From contig OZ038467.1 of assembly GCA_964036295.1 (NCBI GenBank), positions 5,697,001 through 5,761,000 of the forward strand: DNA of 64,000 nt. The letters run 5' to 3'. A program made the translations under genes and the position numbers. The notes beneath the pieces were generated by a model, which was given only the letters and a program-made list of their open reading frames with translations, was not told where the DNA came from and ran no database searches. Position 1 is the stretch's first letter, and each line of letters begins with the position of its first letter. Of the stretch, positions 12,353-24,400 are shown piece by piece. Source of the stretch: Plumapathes pennacea (Eukaryota; Cnidaria; Anthozoa; Antipatharia; Myriopathidae).

Positions 12353-12648
12353 GCAATATTTTTGTGTGTGTTCTCAGTATATGGTGTTTACGACAGCGAT
12401 GTGTTTCCTCCTATGTCCCTAACTGTGGCAACGAGATAGTGAGATATATTAACCTGAGATAGAGAAGAGAATAATGTTGTAATGGATGTACCTGCCACTA
12501 GAAAGCCCCCCTCGCACGTGTGAAATTTATGGAAAATGATGTTGGCGTTTAGAACTTTTCATGAGATGAATGTGCTAACAATATACCCCTCCAGTGGAAC
12601 CCCGGTATCACAGAAAAAAACATTTTTTTTTTCTTTCTTTCTTTCTTT

Positions 12649-12680
<32 letters not shown>

Positions 12681-13652
12681 TTTTTGCAGCTCGACCTGCC
12701 AAAGTTACAGGAAATAAAATGTATAGAACAGAATGTCGATATAACGAACGCAATCAAGAATCCCAAACTTACAATCCATCCCGATGAAACGAATAAATGT
12801 CAAACTTACAATTTACCACGATAAAACATCACGTGACGGTGATTGGCAATGCGAATCAGCTCAACACAGAAATGCTTTAACGCATTAATCACCCAAAGCC
12901 ATGGGCCTAATCCAGATACTGTAGTATTGTAAAATAAGGCCAAATTCTGGATGGTGCAACGTAACACTGGTTAATTTTAAAGCATAAATTAACCACACCA
13001 CTATAGAACGAAGGCTTTGGTCGTTTACTCACAAATTCGTTATAACGGGGTTTCCGATATAATAAACCTCCGACATAACGAACACATTTTCCCAGTCCTG
13101 GGGCACTTTGTTAGTCCCACGATCAGAGTATTCTTTGAAGACCGGGCTTTCCATTTTAACTACAAGAAGGGAGGGAGAAGAGCTGTTTCCTCGTGGATTC
13201 AAACGAATGGGCGTGATCAAAAGAAATTGATAGATTTCGATAGCTGTCGATAAAAACTCGATACTGTCGGTGAAACTCGTGAAACCGAAGCTGAAAAGTT
13301 GTTAGTGAACGTCTCAAAAAAAAAAAAAAAAAAAAAAAATGTCCAATGTCCAATCTGGAAGAGTCTGGATACGAGATTAGCCACAGTCTCACCAAGAAAA
13401 ATCAAATGCACTGTTGCGCATGCGCCGAGCCTCAAGGTTGCTATAACAGGCCTTATTGACATTGAACCTCAAGTTCAAAGTCGGATAAGTGGTTCGGGGA
13501 TATAGAAGTAGCTAAACCGGTTATAACAATAGGACGGTGCAATAATTATTATTCATAAAGCAAGGAACGACGATAAAGAGGTGCATCCCATATGGATGAA
13601 TGGCCTCTTGCCTGAAACTATATATAGCTGATTCGGTGCATATAATTAATAA

Positions 13653-13809
13653 GTCGGCTTAGCATTTAAGCGCTCTTCGGATTTAGGGATAATTCACCAT
13701 GGCTTGGGGGCCGAATTACCTCTCCCCGTTCGTTGAGTGTGGACGGGTGTTAGGCAGGGGTTGCCCCTCGAACTGGCTTGGGATCCGGACAGCTCTCCCC
13801 ACGGCGCGA
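13653..13809 (+). ncRNA. Putative snRNA-like structured RNA, cluster copy 3
   Basis: Same 157-nt sequence and upstream TATATATA. GTTCG/CGAAC is intact; the GGCAA arm reads GGCAG here, weakening one pair. A T-rich tail follows immediately after GGCGCGA. Confidence 0.4.
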
Positions 13810-13992
13810 TTTCTTTTAATTTGTTTTTTTTGGCAAGCTGGTTGATTATTTCTTTATTGCTATCTGTCATATTATTGCTGAATGATACTGCAACGTTTCT
13901 TAAAGTTTTATAGGAATCGCATAAAAACCCAAAATATTATGTTCCAAAGTTTGTCATAGACGATTGCGCCCAATGAAACTCCGGAGGCACCT

Positions 13993-14283
13993 TAAAGGTG
14001 AAGTAATACGGGTAAGATTTTCTTGCAACTCGTCGTGCAACAAAGTTGCGTAGCAAGTTGCGGCCTGTGTTGCACATATACTACCTACGTACCCAAGAAA
14101 ATTTCGTAGACTCGGCCTCTACTTTTTGCAACATGTTGCCGGAACTCGCAACACGAAATTTTGTTGCAGAACAAGTTGCGTGCGAAGGTAGTAATACGTG
14201 CAACAACAGGCCACAACTTGCTACGCAACTTTCTTACGCGACAAGTTTCAAGAACGTGTTTCCCGTATTACTTTACCTTTATA
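13993..14283. mobile_element. Long-TIR MITE, copy 3
   Basis: Same family and same place in its unit. The right inverted repeat has several substitutions, for example TTTCTTACGC where other copies have TTTGTTGCGC, so the two arms pair less well here. Confidence 0.7.
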
Positions 14284-15391
14284 CGTAACCTGAAGTGTCA
14301 GTAGAGACTTGACTGCATCTTGATTAATTTAAGCATTTGAACGGCAAAACCAAGAGATCTTAAAAAGGTCAGATGGGAACATCTTGCGGCTTTTCACGGC
14401 CCTTCGTCGAGAGACGAACCTCGCATTAGCTTGTATCGTCGAAAGTGTGAAAACATTTTACGTACCTAATTAGTTTTGTTTGATAAAAGTGAAAATGTAC
14501 TCTTTTTGAAAGACTAAACAGGCCGTACTAATGAATGAACGTACTAATGAAAACATTTTCTTTTTTTCTTTCTTTCTTTCTTTTTTTTTTTTTTTTTTTT
14601 TTTTCTTTTGCAGCTCGACCTGCCAAAGTTACAGGAAATAAAATGTATAGAACAGAATGTCGATATAACGAACGCAATCAAGAATCCCAAACGTACAATC
14701 TATCCCGATGAAATGAATAAATGTCAAACTTACAATTTACCCCGATAAAACATCACGTGACGGTGATTGGCAATACGAATCAGTTCAACACAGAAATGCT
14801 TTAACGTATTAATCACCCAAAGCCATGGGCCCAATCCAGATACTGTAGTATTGTAAAATAAGACCAAATTCTGGATGGTGCAACGTAACACTGGTTAATT
14901 TTAAAGCATAAATTAACTACACCCCGATAGAACGAATGCTTTGGTCGTTTGGCACAAATTTGTTATAACGGGGTTTCCGATATGATAAACCTCCGACATA
15001 ACGAACACATTTTCCCAGTCCCGGGGCACTTTGTTAGTCCCACGATCAGAGTATTCTTTGAAGACCGGGTTATCCATTTTAAGTCTAATGTCCAATCTGG
15101 AAGAGTCTGGATACGAGATTAGCCACAGTCTCACCAAGAAAAATCAAATGCACTGTTGCGCATGCGCCGATCTCCAAGGTTGCTATAACAGGCCTTACTG
15201 ACATTGAACCTCAAGTTCAAAGTCGGATAAGTGGTTCGGGGATATAGAAGTAACCAAACCGGTTATAACAATAGGACGGTGCAATTATTATTCATAAAGC
15301 AAGGAACGACGATAAAAAGGTGCATCCCATATGGATGAATGGCCTCTTGCCTGAAACTATATATAGCTGATTCGGTGCATATAATTAACAA

Positions 15392-15548
15392 GTCGGCTTA
15401 GCATTTAAGCGCTCTTCGGATTTAGGGATAATTCACCATGGCTTGGGGGCCGAATTACCTCTCCCCGTTCGTTGAGTGTGGACGGGTGTTAGGCAAGGGT
15501 TGCCCCTCGAACTGGCTTGGGATCCGGACAGCTCTCCCCACGGCGCGA
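15392..15548 (+). ncRNA. Putative snRNA-like structured RNA, cluster copy 4
   Basis: Same 157-nt sequence with all proposed stems intact, the upstream TATATATA box, and a TTTTTATTATT tail. It survives in the unit that lost the poly-T and CTTCGG portion upstream. Confidence 0.4.
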
Positions 15549-15748
15549 TTTTTATTATTATTATTATTATTTTATTTTTATTTTTTGCAAGCTGGTTGAT
15601 TATTTCTTCATTGCTATCTGTCATATTATTACTGAATGACACTGCAACGTTTCTTAAAGTTTTATAGGAATCGCATAAAAGCCAAGAATATTATGTTCCA
15701 AAGTTTCTCATAGACGAGTACGCCCAATGAAACTCCGGAGGCACCTTA

Positions 15749-16038
15749 AACGTGAAGTAATACGGATAAGATTTTCTTGCAACTCGTCGTGCAACAAAGT
15801 TGCGTAGCAAGTTGCGGCCTGTGTTGCACATATTACTACCTACGTACCCAAGAAAATTTCGTAGACTCGGCCTCTACTTTTTGCAACATGTTGCCGCAAC
15901 TCGCAACACGAAATTTTGTTGCAGAACAAATTGCGTGCGAAGTTACTAATACGTGCAACAACAGGCCGCAACTTGCTACGCAACTTTGTTGCGCGACAAC
16001 TTGCAAGAACATGTTGCCCGTATTACTTTACCTTTATA
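15749..16038. mobile_element. Long-TIR MITE, copy 4
   Basis: Same family and same place in its unit, following the fourth RNA-like copy. Both terminal inverted repeats are well preserved. Confidence 0.7.
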
Positions 16039-16503
16039 CGTAACCTGAAGTGTCAGTAGAGACTTGACTACATCTTGATTAATTTAAGCATTTGAACGGC
16101 AAAACCAAGAGATCTAAAAAAGGTCAGATGGGAACATCTTGCGGCTTTTTCACGGCCCTTCGTCGAGAGACTAACATCGCATGTCAGCTTCATATCGCCG
16201 AAAGTGTGAAAACCTTTTACGTATCTAATCAGTTTTTCTTGTCGAAAGATAAGTGAAAACGTACTCTTACAGTCCGTACTAATCAATTCTCCAATTAGGT
16301 TTCCATGGCAACCATTAGAACAGAGTATGGACAGCAAATAGACTACAGAATACCCAGAATATTTTAAAAAACCAAACGAGTTGAACTATGGCATCCTTTA
16401 GTTTAGCTTCGGAAACTTAAAATTTCACTGTCTGACTCCCAGTGATCACAACCAATTTCTTTTTCCGGTAGTACTTTCCGTGTATGTGCCGCAGTCCTAG
16501 GTT

Positions 16504-16920
16504 TTGGTTTTCTGTATTTCAAATTCATTGCGTTACACAAACGCACAGCCTTGGCTCTGTTGCGCGTCAAACGATTTCGGTGTACACATGTCTGAAATTG
16601 TTAATGTCAATGTGTTCGAACGAGAGTATATGCCAGCTGTTAAAGTGTGCAGTTTAGCATTATGCGCAGCTCTAATCGACTCTCAAACTGCGTCTTTTGT
16701 TCGCCGCGTTATTTTTGTGTCCACCGGTACAACAGCGGAGCTTTGTGAAAACTTTAGGAAAGCAAACACATATAATATTCCTTCAAAATCTGCTTTGGAA
16801 TTTATTAAAAGCCGCGTCATTTGGGGCAAAAAGTCGAATGACAGAGGCGGAACCTACCATCAAATATACTGGAAATGTATAAAACACAAAAAGAAAATTT
16901 GTTTGAAATGTTACTTTTGA
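16504..16920 (+). other. Repeated open frame of unknown meaning, copy 2 (longest)
   Basis: Uninterrupted 138 codons, the longest of the three related frames. Directly downstream (16958-17180) another open stretch contains CGDSHACGKAS and HPGKCRGC and ends at a possible GTAAGC donor. No recognised domain or signal. No confident gene model can be built. Confidence 0.2.
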
Positions 16921-18145
16921 ATCTGCGAAACAACATCAGCATCTGCTTGGGAAGACTATGCATCCACGAATGATAAGATTGCGTTTCTTTGCACCGATAT
17001 TTTACTGCGGCGACAGTCATGCATGCGGAAAGGCCAGCACAAAATTAAAATTGACAGAAATTGATCCGGCGGAGATCGAAATGTGGCTATTTCAATATTT
17101 GTTGCCCATAAATACAACACAAACATTTATCAAAACTCACCCAGGAAAATGTCGTGGATGCCTATACATTTCCATGTTCGTCGTAAGCAAAGTGAGTTTG
17201 TCCATTTTGTATAGAACAGAATGTCGATATAACGAACGCAATCAAGAATCCCAAACGTACAATCTATCCCGATGAAACGAATAAATGTCAAACTTACAAT
17301 TTACCCCGATAAGACATCACGTGACGGTGATTAGCAATGCGAATCAGCTTAACACAGAAATACTTTAACGCATTAATCACCCAAAGCCATGGGCCCAATC
17401 CAGATACTGTAGTATTGTAAAATAAGACCAAATGCTGGATGGTGCAACGTAACACTGGTTAATTTTAAAGCATAAATTAACCAAACCCCGATAGAACGAA
17501 TGCTTTGGTCGTTTGGCACAAATTCATTATAACGGGGTTTCCGATATAATAAACCTCCGACATAACGAACACATTTTCCCAGTCCCGGGGCACTTTGTTA
17601 GTCCCACGATCAGAGTATTCTTTGAAGACCGGTTTTTCCATTTTAACTACAAGAAGGGAGGGAGAAAAACTGTTTCATCGTGGATTCAAACGAATGGGCG
17701 TGATCAAAAGAAATTGATAGATTTCGATAGCTGTCGATAAAAACTCGATACTGTCGGTAAAACTCATGAAGCCGAAGCTGAAAAGTTGTTAGTGAACGTC
17801 TCAAAAAAAAAAAAAAAAAAAAAAAAAAATGTCCAATGTCCAATGTCCAATCTGGAAGAGTCTGGATACGAGATTAGCCACAGTCTCACCAAGAAAAATC
17901 AAATGCACTGCTGCGCATGCGCCGATCTCCAAGGTTGTTATAACAGGCCTTACTGACATTGAACCTCAAGTTCAAAGTCGGATAAGTGGTTCGGGATATA
18001 GAAGTAGCTAAACCGGTTATAACAATAGGACATAGTAATTATTATTCATAAAGCAAGGAACGACGATAAAAAGGTGCATCCCATATGGATGAATGGCCTC
18101 TTGCCTGAAACTATATATAGCTGATTCGGTGCATATAATTAACAA

Positions 18146-18302
18146 GTCGGCTTAGCATTTAAGCGCTCTTCGGATTTAGGGATAATTCACCAAGGCTTGG
18201 GGGCCGAATTACCTCTCCCCGTTCGTTGAGTGTGGACGGGTGTTAGGCAAGGGTTGCCCCTCGAACTGGCTTGGGATCCGGACAGCTCTCCCCACGGCGC
18301 GA
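18146..18302 (+). ncRNA. Putative snRNA-like structured RNA, cluster copy 5
   Basis: Same 157-nt sequence and upstream TATATATA. ACCATGG is ACCAAGG in this copy, a change confined to the proposed loop. A T-run follows. Confidence 0.4.
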
Positions 18303-18491
18303 GTTTTTTTTTATTTTATTTATTTTTTTTGCAAGCTGGTTGATTATTTCTTTATTGCTATCTGTCATATTATTGCTGAATGATACTGCAACGTTTGTTA
18401 AAATTTTGTAGGAATCGCATAAAAGCCAAGAATATTATGTTCCAAAGTTTGTCATAGACGATTGCGCCCAATAAAACTCCGGAGGCACCTT

Positions 18492-18780
18492 AAAGGTGAA
18501 GTAATACGGGTAAGATTTTCTTGCAAGTCGTCGTGCAACAAAGTTGCGTAGCAAGTTGCGGCCTGTGTTGCATATATACTACCTACGTACCCAAGAAAAT
18601 TTCGTAGACTCGGCCTCTACTTTTTGCAACATGTTGCCGCAACTTGCAACACGAAATTTTGTTGCAGAACAAGTTGCGTGCGAAGGTAGTAATACGTGCA
18701 ACAACAGGCCACAACTTGCTACGCAACTTTGTTGCGCGACAAGTTGCAAGAACATGTTGTCCGTATTACTTTACCTTTAT
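18492..18780. mobile_element. Long-TIR MITE, copy 5
   Basis: Same family and same place in its unit. It is the right-most copy in the cluster; block C with its open frame follows directly. Confidence 0.7.
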
Positions 18781-19229
18781 GCGTGACCTAAAATGTCAGT
18801 AGAGACTTGACTACATCTTGATTAATTTAAGCATTTGAACGGCAAAACCAAGAGATCTAAAGAAGGTCAGATGGGAACATCTTGCGTGTTTTCACGACCC
18901 TTCGTCGAGAGACGAACCTCGCATCAGCTTGTATCGCCAAAAGTGTGAAAACCTTTTACGTACCTAATCAGTTTTGCTTGTCAAAAGTGAAAACGTACTC
19001 TTTTGAAAGACTAAACAGGCCGTACTAATCAATTCTCCAATTAGGTTTCCATGGCAACCATTAGAACAGAGTATGGACAGCAAATAGACTACAGAATACC
19101 CAGAATATTTTAAAGAACCAAACGAGTTGAGCTATGGCATCCTTTAGTTTAGTTTCGGAAACTTAAAATTTCACTTTCTGACTCCCAGTGATCACAACCA
19201 ATTTCTTTTTCCGGTAGTACTTTCCGTGT

Positions 19230-19607
19230 ATGTGTCGCAGTCCTAGGTTTTGGTTTTCTGTATTTCAAATTCATTGCGTTACACAAACGCAGCAGCCTTG
19301 GCTCTGTTGCGCGTCAAACGATTTCGGTGTACACATGTCTGAAATTGTTAATGTCAATGTGTTCGAACGAGAGTATATGCCGGCTTTTAAAGTGTGCAGT
19401 TTAGCCTTATGCGCAGTTCTAATCGACTCTCAAACTGCGTCTAGGAAAGCAAACACATATAATATTCCTTCAGAATCTGCTTTGGAAATTATTAAAAGCC
19501 GCGTCATTTGGGGCAAAAAGTCGAATGACAGAGGCGGAACCTACCATCAAATATGCTGGAAATGTATAAAACACAAAAACAAAATTTGTTTGAAATGTTA
19601 CTTCTGA
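19230..19607 (+). other. Repeated open frame of unknown meaning, copy 3 (60-nt in-frame deletion)
   Basis: Related 125-codon frame. Relative to the 16.5-kb copy, exactly 60 nt are missing after CAAACTGCGTCT, so the reading frame continues. The downstream CGDSHACGKAS stretch is also present at 19645-19880. Confidence 0.2.
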
Positions 19608-20050
19608 ATCTGCGAAACAACATAAGCATCTGCTTGGGAAAACTATGCATCCACGAATGATAAGATTGCGTTTCTTTGCACCGATATCTTACTGCGGCGA
19701 CAGTCATGCATGCGGAAAGGCCAGCACAAAATTAAAATTGACAGAAATTAACCCGGCGGAGATCGAAATGTGGCTATTTCAATATTTGTTGCCCATAAAT
19801 ACAACACAAACATTTATCAAAACTCACCCAGGAAAATGTCGTGGATGCCTATACATTTCCATGTTCGTCGTAAGCAAAGTGAGTTTTTCCATTTTGCTGA
19901 TTACGGAACTTGAAGTGCCCAGGAAATACGAGTTCACTTCTGTTCGAGCTGTGCAAACAAATGCGACCCTTCAGCCGGTGACCGCGTTGCTAGCGACAAC
20001 GAGGTCATTAGCAATTCAAAGTGCCCTCTGCGAACTGAGTGCTTATTGAG

Positions 20051-21496
20051 TGCATGAGTGATCTGCATAATCATCAATCATTTAAAGCTGTTGAAGTGTC
20101 ACGCAAATGAAATTCACAATCAGGTTCAGGTGTTTTGGCGGGCCACCGCCTGTTGCTATGCGAGGTATTTTTCAGCCTTAAAGCAACAGGCGGAAAATCC
20201 GTGTTTTCGCAGGCTACCACATAATGAAACTTGGCGGGCAGATTGAGAGAACCGGGTAGGTAGAAAAACAAAAACAAACAAACAAACAAACAAACAAACA
20301 ACAACAACAAAACTTGAGAAATCATTTATTGCGTACTATCTGTGCCATATTCTGTTAATTCGCTAAACGTGTACACAAAACGTCACGTTGATTCCGGGTT
20401 AATTTACCGTTTATACAAAAACAACAAAACAGAGGGGCTGGGGGCTCCTCCTCTCAGCCAAATTTGCAATAACTGCGCTTATTCGAGGGTGGGGCGCTTA
20501 TAAACCGTGCAAAAAAAGAGGGTGCAAAAATTGAAAGTGTGGAATACCCTATATAATGGAAGAAAACATAACATAAACTTGTGCTACCTTGTGGTTTCAA
20601 GTAAACATATATTTGCCCAAAAGAACAAAAAATACACTGAAGATAGTGAACTGAAATTTTAATTGTCATTGGAAGTTGTATTTACAGGACGCAGGTAAAC
20701 ACATGTGGCCGGCCAGCTATATGAGTAAGACATATCTAGAGTTCAGCAAAATTTTACCAAATACTAGTTGGACACAGTCTTTCGAGGTGGCGCCGACCTT
20801 GTAGAATTTGTTTAGAAACAGAAACATTATCATACTTACGCCAGGTTAGGAACAACTAATTTCTGGCTAACTTTTTGCCGAGTGTCTCGATCTTCTGATG
20901 CACTGAAAATACTCTCCGGTAAACCTCACCCCAGAGCATATCTATTGCAGTTGTTCTAATTCCGGAAAAGTCCCAATAGAATACACCCTTGATCCGGTTT
21001 ACTCGGGATTTTTCAGTTTATCTAAAAAATCCCTATCAGCTTCAGTGTATGAATTATTTACGCTCACAACACCACAAAATCCGCCACTATCCTACGCTTC
21101 CGAAACAATAGGAACAACATTGATTAGCTCGTTAAACTAACTTCGAGCGTATTTTGTGATGCTTACAAAATTCATCAATTGATGGATACCAATATTTTGT
21201 GCGCTATCTATATAACACGTTCCCCTTATTACGGTAAATACCATCACACCTCGATAAATACTAATTACGAATCGACCGAACTGCGAAGCAGAGTTGTGTT
21301 GGGAGAAGTGCAGCTTTCAAAATACAAAAGTCCTTTCTAACATATACGTAGAATATTTCACTTCAGTTCTACATCTCTACATCTCTGGAGATTAGAGACT
21401 AAACCAAGACAGCGCAAGTCAAACAAGTTTTACACGTCGCATTAAATTCTCACAAATTGTTTAGCTGTTGCGTCCTTCTTGGTTTGTCTGTACATC
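20051..21496. other. Region between repeat cluster and CIB-like gene
   Basis: No supported gene. A hairpin with 12-bp arms, CCGCCTGTTGCT and AGCAACAGGCGG, lies at 20146-20193. A short AAC microsatellite lies near 20270-20310. Open frames are short and unrecognised. The missing first exon of the CIMIP2C-like gene might be here but I could not identify it. Confidence 0.45.
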
Positions 21497-24400
21497 TCAC
21501 ACCCTTATTCTGAAGGAACTGAAAAAAGATGAAAAGCAATAAAGTTAGGCCTCGTCCACACGGGTGCGTTTTCAAAAGTTTACGTTTGCGTTTCACTGAA
21601 AACGGAATAAAAGTATTGCGTCCACACGACATCGTTTTCAGATGAACAACTGTTTTCAAAAGTTTGCGTTTTCAGTGAAATTATCCGTCCACACGAAAAC
21701 GAATCTGGCGGGCGCTTTGAAATGTTTGCGTTTTCAGCCGTCCACAATACGTATACGGATGAACATCGCCATTCAAAAGTTTCCACTCCGGAGAGCGTTT
21801 TCAAAAGTTTCAGTTTTCGTGACCGTGTTCACCGGATACGTATGAACGGAAGGCCAATCCACAAAGCGTTTTCGTGGAAAAACGGATACGTGTGGACGGG
21901 GCCTTAGTTTTCCAATAACTTTCAGTGTTATCTATCTTTAAATAAAACTCTGTATGAGTGGGTGGGTCTGTGATACTGATGGTGTCTATCACACTCGAAG
22001 CTGACGTCATCTTGTTTACAAGCAAACACATTACGCCGTAGAATTACACCAAGCGAACATAGCAACACAACACAAAAACACAACACGACACGACAAAATA
22101 CAATATATACTACATAGCGACAGGACAGGACACGATAGTCAAACTTACTTGACGAAATCTGGTGCCTTCGAAATAACATGCTCGAACTCGGCGAATGACA
22201 ATTGATTGTCTTCATCAAGATCAGCCTCTTCAAATATCTGCACGGAAGAGCAAAGTATTACGCAAAAACAAAAAAGGAAACATACAAAGAAACAAACAAA
22301 ACATACCATGACATTCAAAAATCAAACAAGCAAAGATACACCCTCTTGCTGTGCACAGAAAGACAAATAGCTAACTTGCAACATTCTAATGTGTTGCTAA
22401 AAGCTAAAATGTAAGATCTATACAGCAACATGAGTGGCATGGGTGGCATTTTTGCAATAACTGGCAGCCACCATACAACACCAATTCGTGCGTAAAAATT
22501 ATGCAAAGTGTAGTCTCATGGGCTAAAAATGTATAAATGGGCATAACAAAGACCCACACAGTTCTAGAAACCTTTTTAGATTCGGTAGGTGCAAATAGTT
22601 CTACTCACTAATAAGATGAGCTAAGCAGCAGTTAAGCTGGGAAATGATGCGGCGACAGTAACTAAAGAAGCCTGGAAAAAATACCACCATGAACAAAATT
22701 ATAAATTCCACATTTATGGGTAGGGTTTGTCTGTTTGATTGATCTGGCTCTCTGAGAAGCGATAAAAAGGACTGCTCGGTCTAATTCACGTTACGATATC
22801 TCGAGTATCAAACAGAGCAATTCGAAGTTTTCCTATATGACCACTCGAAGAAGGGTTAATTTATGCCACTCAAGTCACAGTGTAGATCGGCGACATGCTC
22901 GACAAACTCTCGTCTTGAACAATTCGCCATACTCAATCAATTTGCAGTTTTAGTAACGACGTGTGTGAGTTTCTAAATATTGAGAATGGATTGCACACGA
23001 AAGAAAAACAGCAAGAAGCCCTTTGAATTGATAGAGAAACGAGAGAGAGAAAAAAGAAAAAAAAAGTCTGCTCATGACCTCACCCGAATGAGGTGCTTAT
23101 GTTCTAGAACGTTTCAGAAGTAGAATGAATAACCCACTTTAAAACGCTTTCACGCTTCAGAGGGCAAGGCATGAAGCTGTGAAACATTCAGACCCATTTT
23201 AAAACAACAACGAATCCAAATGAAGACAGAGAAGTTGCATACTCAAACCAGCAGACATCTGAAAGAAGTAAATCTTACACCATCACGGCCAAACTAAAGG
23301 TGTCTTTTTGACGAGACAAGCAATTTAAACGCAAACAAAACAATAGTCAGTGGCAAAAATAAACTCGAATATTTAAAAAATCAGAAGCAAATGGTGCATG
23401 AAGTCAGCAGGGCGGACAGAAAAGAAAAACATTTTAATGGTCTCTGCGTTTCATTGACGACTGGGCAATTTTTCTCGCCTTCTACCACACTGACACTCAC
23501 AGGACTGCTTTAAAGAGCATGAAAGGAAAAAGGTTGGCTTGCCCACCACTAGAAGCGAAAATTGAAACCAGGGCACACAAAAAAAAGAACCACAGATGAT
23601 ATGTAAATATGGGTATGTGCTACGAAGCAGAAACCTTGACCTTTTTCTCAATTTCATGAATGTGATCTAGAACTATTTCAGAAGGTGGGCAGGGCAGAGC
23701 AGAGCGCGCGTCGCCGCGGCTCATTTTCCAACGTTGACTTGCCTCAAGCCTAAACCTTCCCATCTCCCCACCAAAATGTGGGCTGCTAAGTTCATCGCGA
23801 GAATCAGCCGCAGGAAAACCGAAGAGCTGCGTCCTGAAGACAGTCAGCTGCGAAGATGCATGAACTTATTCGATCTAACCGCACTCGGAATCGGTTCGCT
23901 CATGGACGCGGGTCTGTACGTGGTGATCGGTCGGATGGCGCACGAAACGGCCGGACCTGCGGTCATACTGTCCTTCCTGATCGCCTCCATAGCTTCACTG
24001 CTGGCCGGATTGTGCTACGCTGAGTTCGCTTCCCACGTCACCAAAGTGGGCTCGGCTTACATCTACACTTACGTGGTGATGGGGGAGGTATGGGCATTCT
24101 TGACGGGTTGGTGCATGATCGCAGAATACGTACTGAGCGCGTCGTCTCTTGCGTCCGCTTGTAGCGAGTACATCAATTTCTTGTCCCATGGTGAGCTTTA
24201 CCACTTCTTCAGGGAAGAGTTTTGGACTTGGTATGCTGACGCGTTGGCGCCATTCCCAGATCTCATTGCGTTCGCCTTGGTCATCCTGATGAGCCTGGTC
24301 GTCTCGTTGGGCGTCCAACAGTCAAAGATTTTCATGGACACTATCGTGGTCGTAAACGTCGGAATTGTGCTGTTTGTGGTGTTCGCCGGCTCTTCCTACG

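Larger units (their letters stand above)
6830..20050. repeat. Complex 13-kb repeat cluster (one inverted and several direct copies)
   Basis: The same sequence blocks recur. Block A (about 7919-9100 and 11704-12685) holds an ATTTCATCGTTCGATGAAAT palindrome, GGACATT repeats, T-runs, CTTCGG hexamers and a small MITE. Block B (about 9100-10703, 12686-14283, 14610-16038, 17210-18780) runs from CAGCTCGACC or AGAACAGAATG through the RNA-like sequence to a long-TIR MITE. Block C (about 10704-11703, 16039-17200, 18781-20050; truncated at 14284-14560) carries related open frames. The marker GGGGTTTCCGATAT recurs at 9459, 13047, 14968 and 17535, giving offsets of 3588, 1921 and 2567 bp. The left end, 6830-7915, is the reverse complement of about 9620-10703. 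The fourth GGGGTTTCC unit lacks parts present in others, so unequal deletion has occurred. No transposase is recognised. Confidence 0.85.

Noticed and set aside
16817..17020. Minus-strand open frames opposite block C
   Set aside because: No recognised similarity; frames in this orientation are shorter and less consistent among copies than the plus-strand ones.
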